NCBI RefSeq assembly: GCF_006517815.1 | Contig: NZ_CP041198.1 | Location: forward strand, 1,426,001 to 1,490,000 | DNA: 64,000 bases | Reading direction: 5' to 3' | Source of the DNA: Pseudarthrobacter sp. NIBRBAC000502770 | GTDB lineage: Bacteria; Actinomycetota; Actinomycetes; Actinomycetales; Micrococcaceae | Shown: positions 35,089-43,036 of the stretch, piece after piece | How positions within the stretch are numbered: position 1 is the stretch's first letter | Layout of the letters: each line of letters opens with the position of its first letter | Position numbers and translations under genes: made by a program | Notes under the pieces: model-generated | What the model was told of the DNA's origin: nothing | The model's input: only the letters and a program-made list of their open reading frames with translations | Databases searched by the model: none

Positions 35089-36878
35089 TCAGCCCCCCTT
35101 GTGCGGCAGGAATTCCTGGATCTTGGTCTTGACCCCTTCCTTGACCACGCCCCAGGCGCTGTCGTCGCCCTTGATCATGGCTTCCGCGCTGTTCCGGGCC
35201 TGTTCGAAGGTGGCGTGTGGGGGATGGGTGGAATGTCGGGATCGGTGCGGACGTCCAGCAGGGTGGGCCGGTCTGTGGCGAGGGCTTTCTCCCAGGCCGG
35301 CCCCACGTCGTCGGGATCCTGCACGTGGATGCCCAGCAGCCCCAGGCTTTCCGCGAACCCGGCGTAGTCGACGTCGGGCAGCGCCTGGGACTCGCGGAAG
35401 GCAGGCACACCGCCCATGGCACGCATTTCCCAGGTGACCTGGTTCAGGTCGTTGTTATGCAGTACAGCCACCACCAGCCGGGGGTCGCTCCATTCGCGCC
35501 AGTAGTGCTTGACGGTGATCAGCTCGGCGAGCCCGTTCATCTGCATGGCTCCGTCCCCGGCGAAGGCGATGGCAGGCCGGTCCGGGTGGGCGAACTTGGC
35601 GCCGATGGCGTAGGGGACGCCAGGGCCCATGGTGGCCAGGTTGCCGGACAGCGAACCCCGGACCCCGTCCCGGAACTTGAGCTGCCGGGCGTACCAGTTC
35701 GCCGACGAACCGGAATCGGCGCTGAGCATCGCGTTCTCCGGGAGCCGGATGGACAGCTCTGCGAACAGCCTCATGGGGTTGATGGGGTTCGCACTGACCA
35801 TGGCTTCTTTGTGCATGGTTTCCCACCAGCGGCTGACGGACTTCTCCAGGTTCTCCTGCCAGGACCGGTCCTGCTTGCGGTCCAGGTGCGGGATCAAGGC
35901 GCGCAGGGCGGTGGCGGCATCGGCCACGATGTTGAATTCGTTGGTATAGCGCAGCCCGATCATTTTCGCATCGATATCGATCTGCACACCGCGGGCCTGG
36001 CCCGGTTCGGGCAGGAACTGGGTGTACGGGAAGCTGGAGCCTATGGTGAGCAGCGTGTCGCAGTCCCGCATCATTTCGTAGCTGGGCCGGGTGCCCAGCA
36101 GCCCGATGGATCCTGTGATGTAGGGCAGGTCATCGGGCAGGGAGTCCTTGCCCAGCAGGGCCTTGGCCACCCCGGCTCCGAGCAGGTCGGCCACTTCCTT
36201 GACTTCTGCGGCCGCGCTGCGGGCGCCCTGCCCGATCAGGATGGCCACCTTGGAGCCCTCGTTCAGGAGCTGGGCGGCAGCACGGATTGAGCCGCTGTCC
36301 GGCTGGATCCCCGGCCAGCGGATGCCGAGGCTGGAAGGCACCATCTTGAATTCGTGGGTGGGTGCGGAATATTCGAGTTCCTGCACGTCGGCCGGGATGA
36401 TCACAGCGGTGGGCGCCCGCTGGGCCTCGGCGATGCGGATGGCCCGGTCGATGACGTTGGGCAGTTGCTGGGGAACGGTGACCATTTGGACGTAGTCGGA
36501 GGCCACGTCCTTGAACAGGGTCAGCAGGTCCACCTCCTGTTGGTAGGAGCCGCCCATGGCGCTCCGTGCCGTTTGGCCGACGATGGCCACCACGGGAACA
36601 TGGTCCAGCTTCGCGTCGTAGAGCCCGTTGAGCAGGTGGATGGCGCCCGGGCCGGAGGTGGCCATGCACACGGCAGGGTGCCCGTCGAACTTGGCGTAGC
36701 CAACAGCTTCGAATGCGGCCATCTCCTCGTGGCGCGCCTGGATGAATTTCGGCCAGTTGCCCGCCTTGCCGAAGGCGGCAAGGATGCCGTTGATGCCGTC
36801 CCCGGGGAAACCGAAGACCTTGTCCACGCCCCATTCACCCAGCCGGGAGAGCAGGTAGTCAGCCACTGTTGTTGCCAT
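35089..36878 (-). CDS. thiamine-diphosphate enzyme, pyruvate-oxidase/acetolactate-synthase-like, 3'-frameshifted
   Basis: ThDP-dependent enzyme of the PoxB/IlvB type. The N-terminal Pyr domain has VFGFPGDGINGILAAFG and the catalytic Glu in ARHEEMAAFEAVGYA; the C-terminal PP domain has the ThDP/Mg motif GDGAMQMNGLAELITVKHY...NND. The frame as read stops at 35175. After a run of five C (complement of about 35219-35223) another frame continues HATFEQARNSAEAMIKGDD to FLPHKGG and a stop at 35089, 3 bases before the next gene. One missing C would join the two, giving about 596 residues, the family length. Either a sequencing indel or a real frameshift that replaces the last about 46 residues. Confidence 0.87.
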
Positions 36879-36880
36879 GA

Positions 36881-38536
36881 TCAGTCTTCCTTTTCACTCG
36901 CCGGGGCGCCCTTGCGGGCGCCCCGGATCAGGACGCGTGCGGCGCGGGCCGCCAGGGCCATGATGGTCAAGGCCGGGTTGGCGCTGCCCTGGGTGGGCAG
37001 CACGCTGCCATCGGTAACCAGCAGGTTGGGTACGGCGAAACTGCGCAGGTTGCGGTCCACCACTCCGTCCCGCTCACCGGCGGCCATGCGGGCCCCGCCC
37101 ACCAGGTGCGCATAGCGGTTGATGGTGATGACCTCCTCCGCTCCGGCAGCGGTGAGGATCTGTTCCATGACTTTCTGTGCGGCGGACATCAGCCGCCGGT
37201 CGTTGTCACACTGGCTGTAGGTGAAACAGGCCACGGGGATGCCATTGCGGTCCGTTTCCTCCGCAAGCGTCACCCTGTTTCCTGCAAGGGGCAGGAACTC
37301 GCAGAGGGCACCCAGGCAGGCCCAGTGCGGGTAGTCGCTCATGTGACGGCGCAGCGCCGGACCCCAGTGGCCCTGCGCCGCAACATGCTCCGCCCACGTA
37401 ATCGGAAGGGGCGAAACAGTCTGGATGGAGAAGCCACGCTTGTACGGCTTCCCGGGGTCTGTTTCGTAGAACTCCTCCGTGCTCACTTCCGGGGGCGGGG
37501 CCTTCCACATCCGGACCTCTGCCTGGAACCGGCCCGCGGTCTGCGGCGCGCCCTGCACCATCAGGTACCGGCCCACCTGGTCGAAGTCGTTGCACATGCC
37601 GTCCGGGAACCGTGGTGAGGTGGAGTTCAGCAGAAGCCGCGGAGTTTCGATCGAGTAGCCGGCCACTGCCACCATCCGGGCCCGCTGGAACCGGCGGAGG
37701 CCGCCATGGACATATTCGACGCCGGTCGCCAGGCCTGTGTGCTCGTCAAACCCCACGCGCGTGGCCATGGAGTCGGCCCGGATTTCGGCGCCGTGGGCCA
37801 GGGCGTCCGGGACATGGGTGATCAGGGGAGAGGCCTTGGCGTTGACTTTGCAGCCCTGGAGGCAGAAGCCGCGGTAGATGCAGTGCGGGCGGTTGCCGAA
37901 TCGGCCGTTGGCGATGGCCACGGGCCCCACCCTTGCGGTAATGCCGCAGGCGTTCGCACCTCTGAGGAACAGCTCACCGTTCCCGGATACCGGGTGCGGC
38001 CGGTGGGGGTAGCTGTGCGGATCGCCCCACGGCCAGTGCTCCCCGGCCACGGGCAGTTCGCCTTCGATGTCCTCATAAAACTCCCGGAGTTCGGCGTACT
38101 CCAACGGCCAGTCCGCGCCCACTCCGTCCTCGCTCCACGTGCGGAAATCGTTTGGATGGAACCGGGGCGTGTACCCGGCGAAATGAACCATGGACCCTCC
38201 CACCCCGCGGCCCGAATTGTTCGAGCCCAGCGGCACCGGATCCTTGCCCGTGATCACCCGGGGCTCGGTCCAGTACAGATGGTGGGAGCCGGCTTCGTCG
38301 CTGACCCAGTCCTGCTCGGGTTCCCAGAACGGACCCGCCTCCAACGCCACCGCCCGCCACCCGGCCCGTGACAGGCGCTGCAGCAGTGTGGCGCCCCCGG
38401 CACCGCAACCCACAATGACAATGTCCACCTCCTCCTCGTGGCGGAAACGGCGCATGTCCTCGCGCAGCAGCAGGTTGCTGCCAGGTCCGGCGGGCAAGAG
38501 CCAGGCTGACTCGTTCCGGCTGCGCAGGGTGCTCAC
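36881..38536 (-). CDS. GMC-family FAD-dependent oxidoreductase (gluconate/2-ketogluconate dehydrogenase-like)
   Basis: Flavoprotein of the GMC family, 551 residues, GTG start at 38536 overlapping the upstream stop (GTGA). The dinucleotide fold IVIVGCGAGGATLLQRLSRAGW is at about residue 40; the C-terminal GMC signature TDGSVLPTQGSANPALTIMALAARAA is present, with HLVGGARMA near the active site. It pairs with a gluconate-dehydrogenase subunit-3-like protein and a membrane protein upstream, the layout of membrane-associated sugar or polyol dehydrogenases. No CxxCH cytochrome subunit is present, so the electron acceptor is unknown. Confidence 0.92.
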   Translation of the reverse strand: MSTLRSRNESAWLLPAGPGSNLLLREDMRRFRHEEEVDIVIVGCGAGGATLLQRLSRAGWRAVALEAGPFWEPEQDWVSDEAGSHHLYWTEPRVITGKDPVPLGSNNSGRGVGGSMVHFAGYTPRFHPNDFRTWSEDGVGADWPLEYAELREFYEDIEGELPVAGEHWPWGDPHSYPHRPHPVSGNGELFLRGANACGITARVGPVAIANGRFGNRPHCIYRGFCLQGCKVNAKASPLITHVPDALAHGAEIRADSMATRVGFDEHTGLATGVEYVHGGLRRFQRARMVAVAGYSIETPRLLLNSTSPRFPDGMCNDFDQVGRYLMVQGAPQTAGRFQAEVRMWKAPPPEVSTEEFYETDPGKPYKRGFSIQTVSPLPITWAEHVAAQGHWGPALRRHMSDYPHWACLGALCEFLPLAGNRVTLAEETDRNGIPVACFTYSQCDNDRRLMSAAQKVMEQILTAAGAEEVITINRYAHLVGGARMAAGERDGVVDRNLRSFAVPNLLVTDGSVLPTQGSANPALTIMALAARAARVLIRGARKGAPASEKED

Positions 38537-39174
38537 GGGCCGGTCCTTCGGGTGGGGTCTGCACCGGGGCGGATGTCGCGCACTTCGAACGGCTCCAGCC
38601 GGTCCACGCCCAGGTTCTTGTAGCCGCGCGGGTACGCCGGGCCGGCAAAGCCGATCTCATCCCAGGCCAAGGGATGGGAGTAGAACGCTGTGCAGGCGTA
38701 CCGTGTCCACAAGCTCCAGACCCGGTCCGCCGGAAGCCCGTGCCACAATTCCTGCTGCAGATCGCAGACGTCCTGCAGCAGGGCCGCCTGGTGCTCCGGA
38801 TCCAGCAGGGCGAAGCTGCAGCCGCCCCGCGATCCCGCTTCGGAGTCCAGCGCAGCGAGGGTGGCACGCCAGGCTTCACCGTCGCGGGGCATATTGCCGT
38901 AGTGCCAGCCGTCGGTTTGCTCCTCCGCCAGCCGGGCGTCCACCATGTTCACCACCGGGACCCGCGGCTCGTCGTGCTGGTCCAGCAGCAGGTCGAAGAG
39001 GGTTCGTGCCGCAGCTTCCTCAGCCGGCGTGAAGAAACGGATGTCCGGAGGCAGCGTCATCCGTGACTGCACGACGGAGGCCGTCACGCGGTCCCAGTGC
39101 CGCGCCTGGGCGAGGGTGCTGAAGCCCGGGTACCGGCCGCCGCCGTCGTCTTCGCCCAAGGGGAGCGCGCTCAC
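38533..39174 (-). CDS. gluconate 2-dehydrogenase subunit 3 family protein
   Basis: Small partner subunit of a GMC dehydrogenase, 213 residues from GTG 39174. The start is supported by the 4-base GTGA overlap with the preceding membrane-protein gene. The family core is seen in IRFFTPAEEAAARTLFDLLLDQ and in FYSHPLAWDEIGFAGPAYPRGY near the C-terminus. Unlike the classical secreted subunit it shows no Tat signal in its N-terminal part. It ends in a GTGA overlap with the GMC gene, so the two are translated together. Confidence 0.88.
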   Translation of the reverse strand: MSALPLGEDDGGGRYPGFSTLAQARHWDRVTASVVQSRMTLPPDIRFFTPAEEAAARTLFDLLLDQHDEPRVPVVNMVDARLAEEQTDGWHYGNMPRDGEAWRATLAALDSEAGSRGGCSFALLDPEHQAALLQDVCDLQQELWHGLPADRVWSLWTRYACTAFYSHPLAWDEIGFAGPAYPRGYKNLGVDRLEPFEVRDIRPGADPTRRTGP

Positions 39175-39638
39175 GGTTCCCTCCGCAAGACCGAGGCCAG
39201 GACACCCATGCCCCCTACCATTGTCACCAACAGCGGGGCGAACAAAGGCGGACCCATCTCCAGGTTGTAGCGCAGGTTGGACAGGCCGCCGGGCTTCTGC
39301 CTGATTCCCCGCAGGTGCAGCCAGGTACCCTGCAGCCCGTTCGCCACAATGGCAGCGCTGGCCAGCGGGAGTGCCGTTTTGGCCATGCGGCGGCTGAAGA
39401 CACCGGCAACGCCCGCGGCCGCGCCAACGGGGCCAAGAGCCACGGGTGCCCACATCCACTTGTTTCCGAAACTCGCTTTGTCGTGCTCAAGGAATACTTC
39501 CGCGGCGGTCACCAAGGCGCCTGCCGCCGTCAGCGCGGCAAGCGACCGCTCAAACCGTCCGGTCCGTACATTCCGGATGAGCCTGTCGATGCCGTGTAGT
39601 GTTCCGGCCGCGGCCCTTTCTGCCTGGTGTGTTCTCAC
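39171..39638 (-). CDS. membrane protein of the GMC dehydrogenase operon
   Basis: 155 residues from GTG 39638, chosen for TAAGGAGAATC directly upstream. About four membrane helices can be seen (SLAALTAAGALVTAAEVFL, WAPVALGPVGAAAGVAGV, ALPLASAAIVANGLQGTWLHL, FAPLLVTMVGGMGVLASVL). It is the first gene of the operon and overlaps the subunit-3-like gene, so it may anchor the dehydrogenase or pass electrons to the quinone pool; inference from position. No haem or FeS motif is present. Confidence 0.8.
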   Translation of the reverse strand: MRTHQAERAAAGTLHGIDRLIRNVRTGRFERSLAALTAAGALVTAAEVFLEHDKASFGNKWMWAPVALGPVGAAAGVAGVFSRRMAKTALPLASAAIVANGLQGTWLHLRGIRQKPGGLSNLRYNLEMGPPLFAPLLVTMVGGMGVLASVLRREP

Positions 39639-39728
39639 GATTCTCCTTACCTGCGGAAGGTCCCGTACTGGGTGACGTGGAACCTTCAAACTTTGCGGGA
39701 GAGCAACCAGCGGAGGAAACTGGTCCCC

Positions 39729-40229
39729 ATGGATGCTGCTGGTGGACCTGAGCCCACGCCGGAACCTTCGAGCCGGGAAGTTGAGGCGGTGATGCTGGCC
39801 GCCGACACCCTTTTGCGGGTCGTGGCCCGCTCAGTGGCCGAGGTCGAGGATGTGGTGAACACTCCGCAGCTGCGCGTCCTGGTCCTCATCCACACCCGTG
39901 GACCGCAGAACCTTGGCGGGGTGGCAGCCGAACTGGGCGTGCACGCCTCCAATGCCACCCGCATCTGCGACCGCCTGGTCGCTGCCGGCCTGCTGGAGCG
40001 GAGGGAGGATCCTGCGGACCGGCGATACGTTCGCCTGGAACTCAGCGTGAAGGGAAAGTCCTTGGTGGACTCGGTGCTGGACCACCGGCGGCAGGCGATT
40101 GCGGAGGTCATTTCGCGTATGCCGTCGGGCCGCCGCCCAGCACTGGCTGCGGCCTTGGAAGCCTTCGCGGCCGCCGCCGGTGGCCAAGGCACTTCGGACG
40201 GCCGCTTTACCTTGGGAGCCGGCACCTGA
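39729..40229 (+). CDS. MarR-family transcriptional regulator
   Basis: Winged-helix regulator, 166 residues from ATG 39729 (GGAGG about 12 bases upstream). The DNA-binding part is LRVLVLIHTRGPQNLGGVAAELGVHASNATRICDRLVAAGLLERREDPADRRYVRLELS, with the wing DPADRR. It is divergent from the GMC dehydrogenase operon with 90 bases between start codons, the usual place for a local regulator. A palindromic operator with promoter elements facing back through this gene lies just downstream at 40279-40292. Confidence 0.9.
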   Translation: MDAAGGPEPTPEPSSREVEAVMLAADTLLRVVARSVAEVEDVVNTPQLRVLVLIHTRGPQNLGGVAAELGVHASNATRICDRLVAAGLLERREDPADRRYVRLELSVKGKSLVDSVLDHRRQAIAEVISRMPSGRRPALAAALEAFAAAAGGQGTSDGRFTLGAGT

Positions 40230-40255
40230 AGTCGCCGGTTTCTGCTGCGGCAAGA

Positions 40256-40292
40256 CATACTTCATTCAACTCCCATAGTTGCGTATACGCAA
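40256..40292 (-). promoter_or_regulatory. palindromic operator/promoter between convergent genes
   Basis: TTGCGTATACGCAA at 40279-40292 is identical to 32039-32052. On the minus strand TTGCGT is followed 17 bases later by TTGAAT, as upstream of the MFS gene. Here it sits between the marR stop (40229) and the epimerase stop (40350), so a transcript would run antisense through marR towards the operon starting at 39638. Confidence 0.55.
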
Positions 40293-40349
40293 TAGTTAGT
40301 GTTTTGCCTTCGATTGGAAAAGGCGCGGCGGCTCCTGGCCGCGCAGCAC

Positions 40350-41312
40350 CTAGAGCGGCCGTATGCCCCATTCGGCAGAGTGGGATTGCCCGGGTTCGAG
40401 TGTGGTCAGGCCTTCGCCGGAATTGAAGGCGTCAGGGGCGCATGTCATGGGTTCCACTCCCAGCCCGCTGCGGTGCCGCTCCTGCTCGGGAAGAGTGTCC
40501 CCGGTGAAAATCTCCAGGTACGGGTAAGCCTCGTCCACCCATAGTTCGACTCCTCCGGAGTGGTCCGGACGCAGGAGCTTTACCCGGGCGCGACCGTCAC
40601 CGTCCCGCACCAGGCCGGTGTAGGCGACATCGACGTGCCGTCCGCCGAGCTGTTGGAGTTCCCGAAGATCATAGGCAGTGCCGTCCACTTGTTCATGCCC
40701 GGTGGGGATGCCCCGCTCATCCACCGGGAGGAAGGTGTGGCCGGGCACCTGGACCAATGCGGAGTCGATGGAACCCCGGCGCCCCACGCCCGTACTGAGA
40801 TAGGGATGCGCCCCGGTGCCGTAGGGGCACTGTTCCAGGCTGCGGTTCACTGACGTAGTGCGAACTCTCAACCCGCCCTCGCCAATCCGGTAGTCCAGGC
40901 GGCAGTCGAGCACCCAGGGCCATCCCTGGCAGGCGTGCAGGGTGTATGCGAACGAGATTGCATCCTCCGTATGGTGCAGCACGGCCCAGTTCCGCCAACG
41001 TGTCAGCCCATGGATCGCTCCGCCCTTGTCCGGCTCGCTCAGGTCAAGCTGGAGGCGCCTGCCTTCCCAGGTGTAACTGCCGCTGCTGATTCGGTTGGGC
41101 CACGGAATGAGGGACTGCCCGCGCGCGCCCGTGCACATGGCCTCCGGACCGTACCCATCCAGCAGGCTCCGGCCGTCGTGTTGGTATGTCCGCAGGGCGC
41201 CTCCAACCTCGGTCAAAATGACCTCGTGCCCGCCGGAGGCTATTGCATATTGCCGCCCCGAAGGGAGTCGGCGGTCGGTTCCGGGGTCCCTATAGGATGG
41301 TTCCTTGGTCAT
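40350..41312 (-). CDS. aldose 1-epimerase family protein
   Basis: Mutarotase-fold protein, 320 residues, with AAAGGAGG nine bases before ATG 41312. Recognisable segments are DGYGPEAMCTGARGQSLIPWPNRISSGSYTW, the His of GGAIHGLTRW, YGTGAHPYLST with the second active-site His, and GVELWVDEAYPYLEIFTGD. It interconverts sugar anomers, which suits its place 14 bases after the glucose-dehydrogenase-like gene: that enzyme uses the beta-anomer. The last part is the family tail (NSGEGLTTLEPGQSH). Confidence 0.92.
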   Translation of the reverse strand: MTKEPSYRDPGTDRRLPSGRQYAIASGGHEVILTEVGGALRTYQHDGRSLLDGYGPEAMCTGARGQSLIPWPNRISSGSYTWEGRRLQLDLSEPDKGGAIHGLTRWRNWAVLHHTEDAISFAYTLHACQGWPWVLDCRLDYRIGEGGLRVRTTSVNRSLEQCPYGTGAHPYLSTGVGRRGSIDSALVQVPGHTFLPVDERGIPTGHEQVDGTAYDLRELQQLGGRHVDVAYTGLVRDGDGRARVKLLRPDHSGGVELWVDEAYPYLEIFTGDTLPEQERHRSGLGVEPMTCAPDAFNSGEGLTTLEPGQSHSAEWGIRPL

Positions 41313-41326
41313 GGCGGCGGCCTCCT

Positions 41327-42373
41327 TTAGTGGGTCAGGTCCAGGACGACCTTGACGTCGTCGGACCGGTGCTGGACAGCATCAGCGAAGTCCGCCAAAG
41401 GAATCCGCCGGGTGATGAGGCGTCGCAGCCAGTCGTGATCTGCCTTGGCAAGTGCCTGGGCGGCAGCGTCATAGTGGCGCCGATTGGCGTTGACGCTCCC
41501 AAAAACCACTCCGTTCATGAGCACCTCCTCCCGGTTGAGGGCGCCGACATCCACCTTTGTCTGTTTTCCGGTCCCCGAGACGCCGGTGAGGCAGGTGATG
41601 GCGTCCTGGTCCCGGCACTTAAGGGCATCAAGGACCACCTGGGTGACTCCGGTGCATTCGACCAGGACGTCGGGCTTCAGGCCTGATTCCGGGAGGGGTT
41701 CGCTGTGGTAGGACGCCCCCAAGTCGCGGACAAGCTGGGGTTTCAGTCCGTCCGTGACGACGTCGAAGACATGGACCTCAAGGCCCTGTTGGACTCCTAA
41801 GAGTGCCGCGAGCAGTCCAACGGGTCCCGCGCCGGTAACCACCGCCGTGTGGGGGTCGAAAAAGGCGCGCTGCCCGATTCTGTTGATCTGTTCCCAGGCC
41901 TTGGCAACAATCGTGGTGGGTTCGAGCAGGACCCCCACGTCCTCCAGGCCGGAGCCGAGCTTGACCATGGCATCGGCGTCCGCCCGCCAGTGCTGCCGCG
42001 CGAAACCGTCCAGGCCCTTGATGCCGTGCTCGGTGTAGTTGCCGTTCAGGCACATGTCCCATTCACCCGCGGCGCAGGCCTTGCAGGGTTCCGGGTCAGG
42101 GCGGCGGACAATTCCCACCACCAAGTCACCCTTTTCCAAGCCGGACGCCGGGGGAGCGGCCACCACCCGGCCAAGATTTTCGTGCCCGAGCACCAGGAAG
42201 TCCTGACCCGGCGGCGCTTCCCCGTATTCAGCCTTGATGATCTCGATGTCGGTCCCGCAGAGCCCTACCGCCAGTGCCTCCACCAGCACCTGGCCCTCAT
42301 TTTCGGGCGGCTCCGGGAGGTCGCGAAGGCGTAAAGAGTCTGTTGACCCCGGTGTCACTGTCAGTGCACGCAT
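41327..42373 (-). CDS. zinc-dependent glucose 1-dehydrogenase-like MDR enzyme
   Basis: Medium-chain dehydrogenase, 348 residues, resembling archaeal-type glucose dehydrogenases. The catalytic zinc region has LCGTDIEI and LGHENLGRVV; the structural-zinc-type loop is EPCKACAAGEWDMC; the Rossmann fold is VVTGAGPVGLLAALLGVQQG. It should oxidise glucose (or a similar aldose) to the lactone with NAD(P). It leads a two-gene unit with the aldose epimerase and has a TTGCG/CGCAA palindrome 48 bases upstream of its ATG. Confidence 0.92.
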   Translation of the reverse strand: MRALTVTPGSTDSLRLRDLPEPPENEGQVLVEALAVGLCGTDIEIIKAEYGEAPPGQDFLVLGHENLGRVVAAPPASGLEKGDLVVGIVRRPDPEPCKACAAGEWDMCLNGNYTEHGIKGLDGFARQHWRADADAMVKLGSGLEDVGVLLEPTTIVAKAWEQINRIGQRAFFDPHTAVVTGAGPVGLLAALLGVQQGLEVHVFDVVTDGLKPQLVRDLGASYHSEPLPESGLKPDVLVECTGVTQVVLDALKCRDQDAITCLTGVSGTGKQTKVDVGALNREEVLMNGVVFGSVNANRRHYDAAAQALAKADHDWLRRLITRRIPLADFADAVQHRSDDVKVVLDLTH

Positions 42374-42420
42374 CGTCTCTCCTCAACTGGACAGTCCGTA
42401 CAGCCAGTCTCGTTCGTTAT

Positions 42421-42434
42421 TTGCGGTTACGCAA
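42421..42434. promoter_or_regulatory. candidate operator upstream of glucose-dehydrogenase-like gene
   Basis: TTGCGGTTACGCAA keeps the perfect TTGCG/CGCAA arms of the sites at 32039 and 40279, with a different centre. Its position 48 bases before the start codon fits control of the dehydrogenase-epimerase pair. Confidence 0.6.
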
Positions 42435-42623
42435 TGATCAGTGGGCTGCGAATATTTGCTGCTGCTCGGCGGTCCAGTGCGCAGCCGTGCAGGTGATGTC
42501 GGCCTCCAGTCGTCCCGGAAGGGAATATTGCGGCCCGCTTCCGCCTTGTCAATGGTGAGGCGCCGACCGGTGACTGCCTCACCCGAAAGGACTCCCTTGC
42601 CCGTAGCTTTCATTCCATTCACC

Positions 42624-42869
42624 ATGCACGCGTCCGCGCGGCATGACCACCGACGCACCTTCCGCACCGACATCGAACGCCTGACCGACGGACACCTCCG
42701 GTCGACGCCCCTGGACGTTATCAGGTCAACAAACACCCAGGCTGTGTTCCGCGGCGCAGTGCCGAAAGGCGCGCATACTGCCACGGATGCAAGCTTGGCC
42801 CGTTACCTCCAGGACCGGCTCGCAAGCGAGAACATCCACCTCGACCTCAGCGTCAGTATCGAACGGTAA
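42624..42869 (+). CDS. small hypothetical protein
   Basis: 81 residues from ATG 42624 (the frame is open back to 42441, but with only GTG/other starts). It is rich in Arg/His at the N-terminus (MHASARHDHRRTFRTDIERL) and ends with ASLARYLQDRLASENIHLDLSVSIER. No family is recognised and no ribosome site is evident. The support is a textbook intrinsic terminator on the same strand 39 bases after its stop (42908-42950). Confidence 0.42.
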   Translation: MHASARHDHRRTFRTDIERLTDGHLRSTPLDVIRSTNTQAVFRGAVPKGAHTATDASLARYLQDRLASENIHLDLSVSIER

Positions 42870-42907
42870 ACCAAACGTGCAGCGCGGGCTACCGGGCTGT
42901 CACACTG

Positions 42908-42950
42908 GCCGCTGCAGCCCCGGGATATCCGGGCCGGCAGCGGCTTTTTT
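42908..42950 (+). terminator. intrinsic terminator
   Basis: GCCGCTGC (42908-42915) pairs with GCAGCGGC (42937-42944) and inner CCCGG/CCGGG pairs extend the stem; TTTTTT follows at 42945-42950. It is oriented for plus-strand transcription and separates the small ORF from the formate dehydrogenase operon. Confidence 0.85.
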
Positions 42951-43036
42951 GGTTTTAAGCCGGACGCTTGCATGACAACAGGACACGCCTGGCCCCGTCC
43001 TGTTGCTCTGGCCGCTCTCTGGGATATGCTCCAGAA

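Noticed and set aside
33857..35422. 521-codon frame on the minus strand across two genes
   Set aside because: Out-of-frame shadow of the enolase-superfamily gene and the 3' part of the thiamine-diphosphate gene; composition is Arg/Gly/Pro-rich without motifs.
39686..40258. 190-codon minus-strand frame opposite marR as a real gene for the operator at 40279
   Set aside because: Ser/Arg/Ala-rich shadow of the MarR gene with no motifs and no ribosome site.
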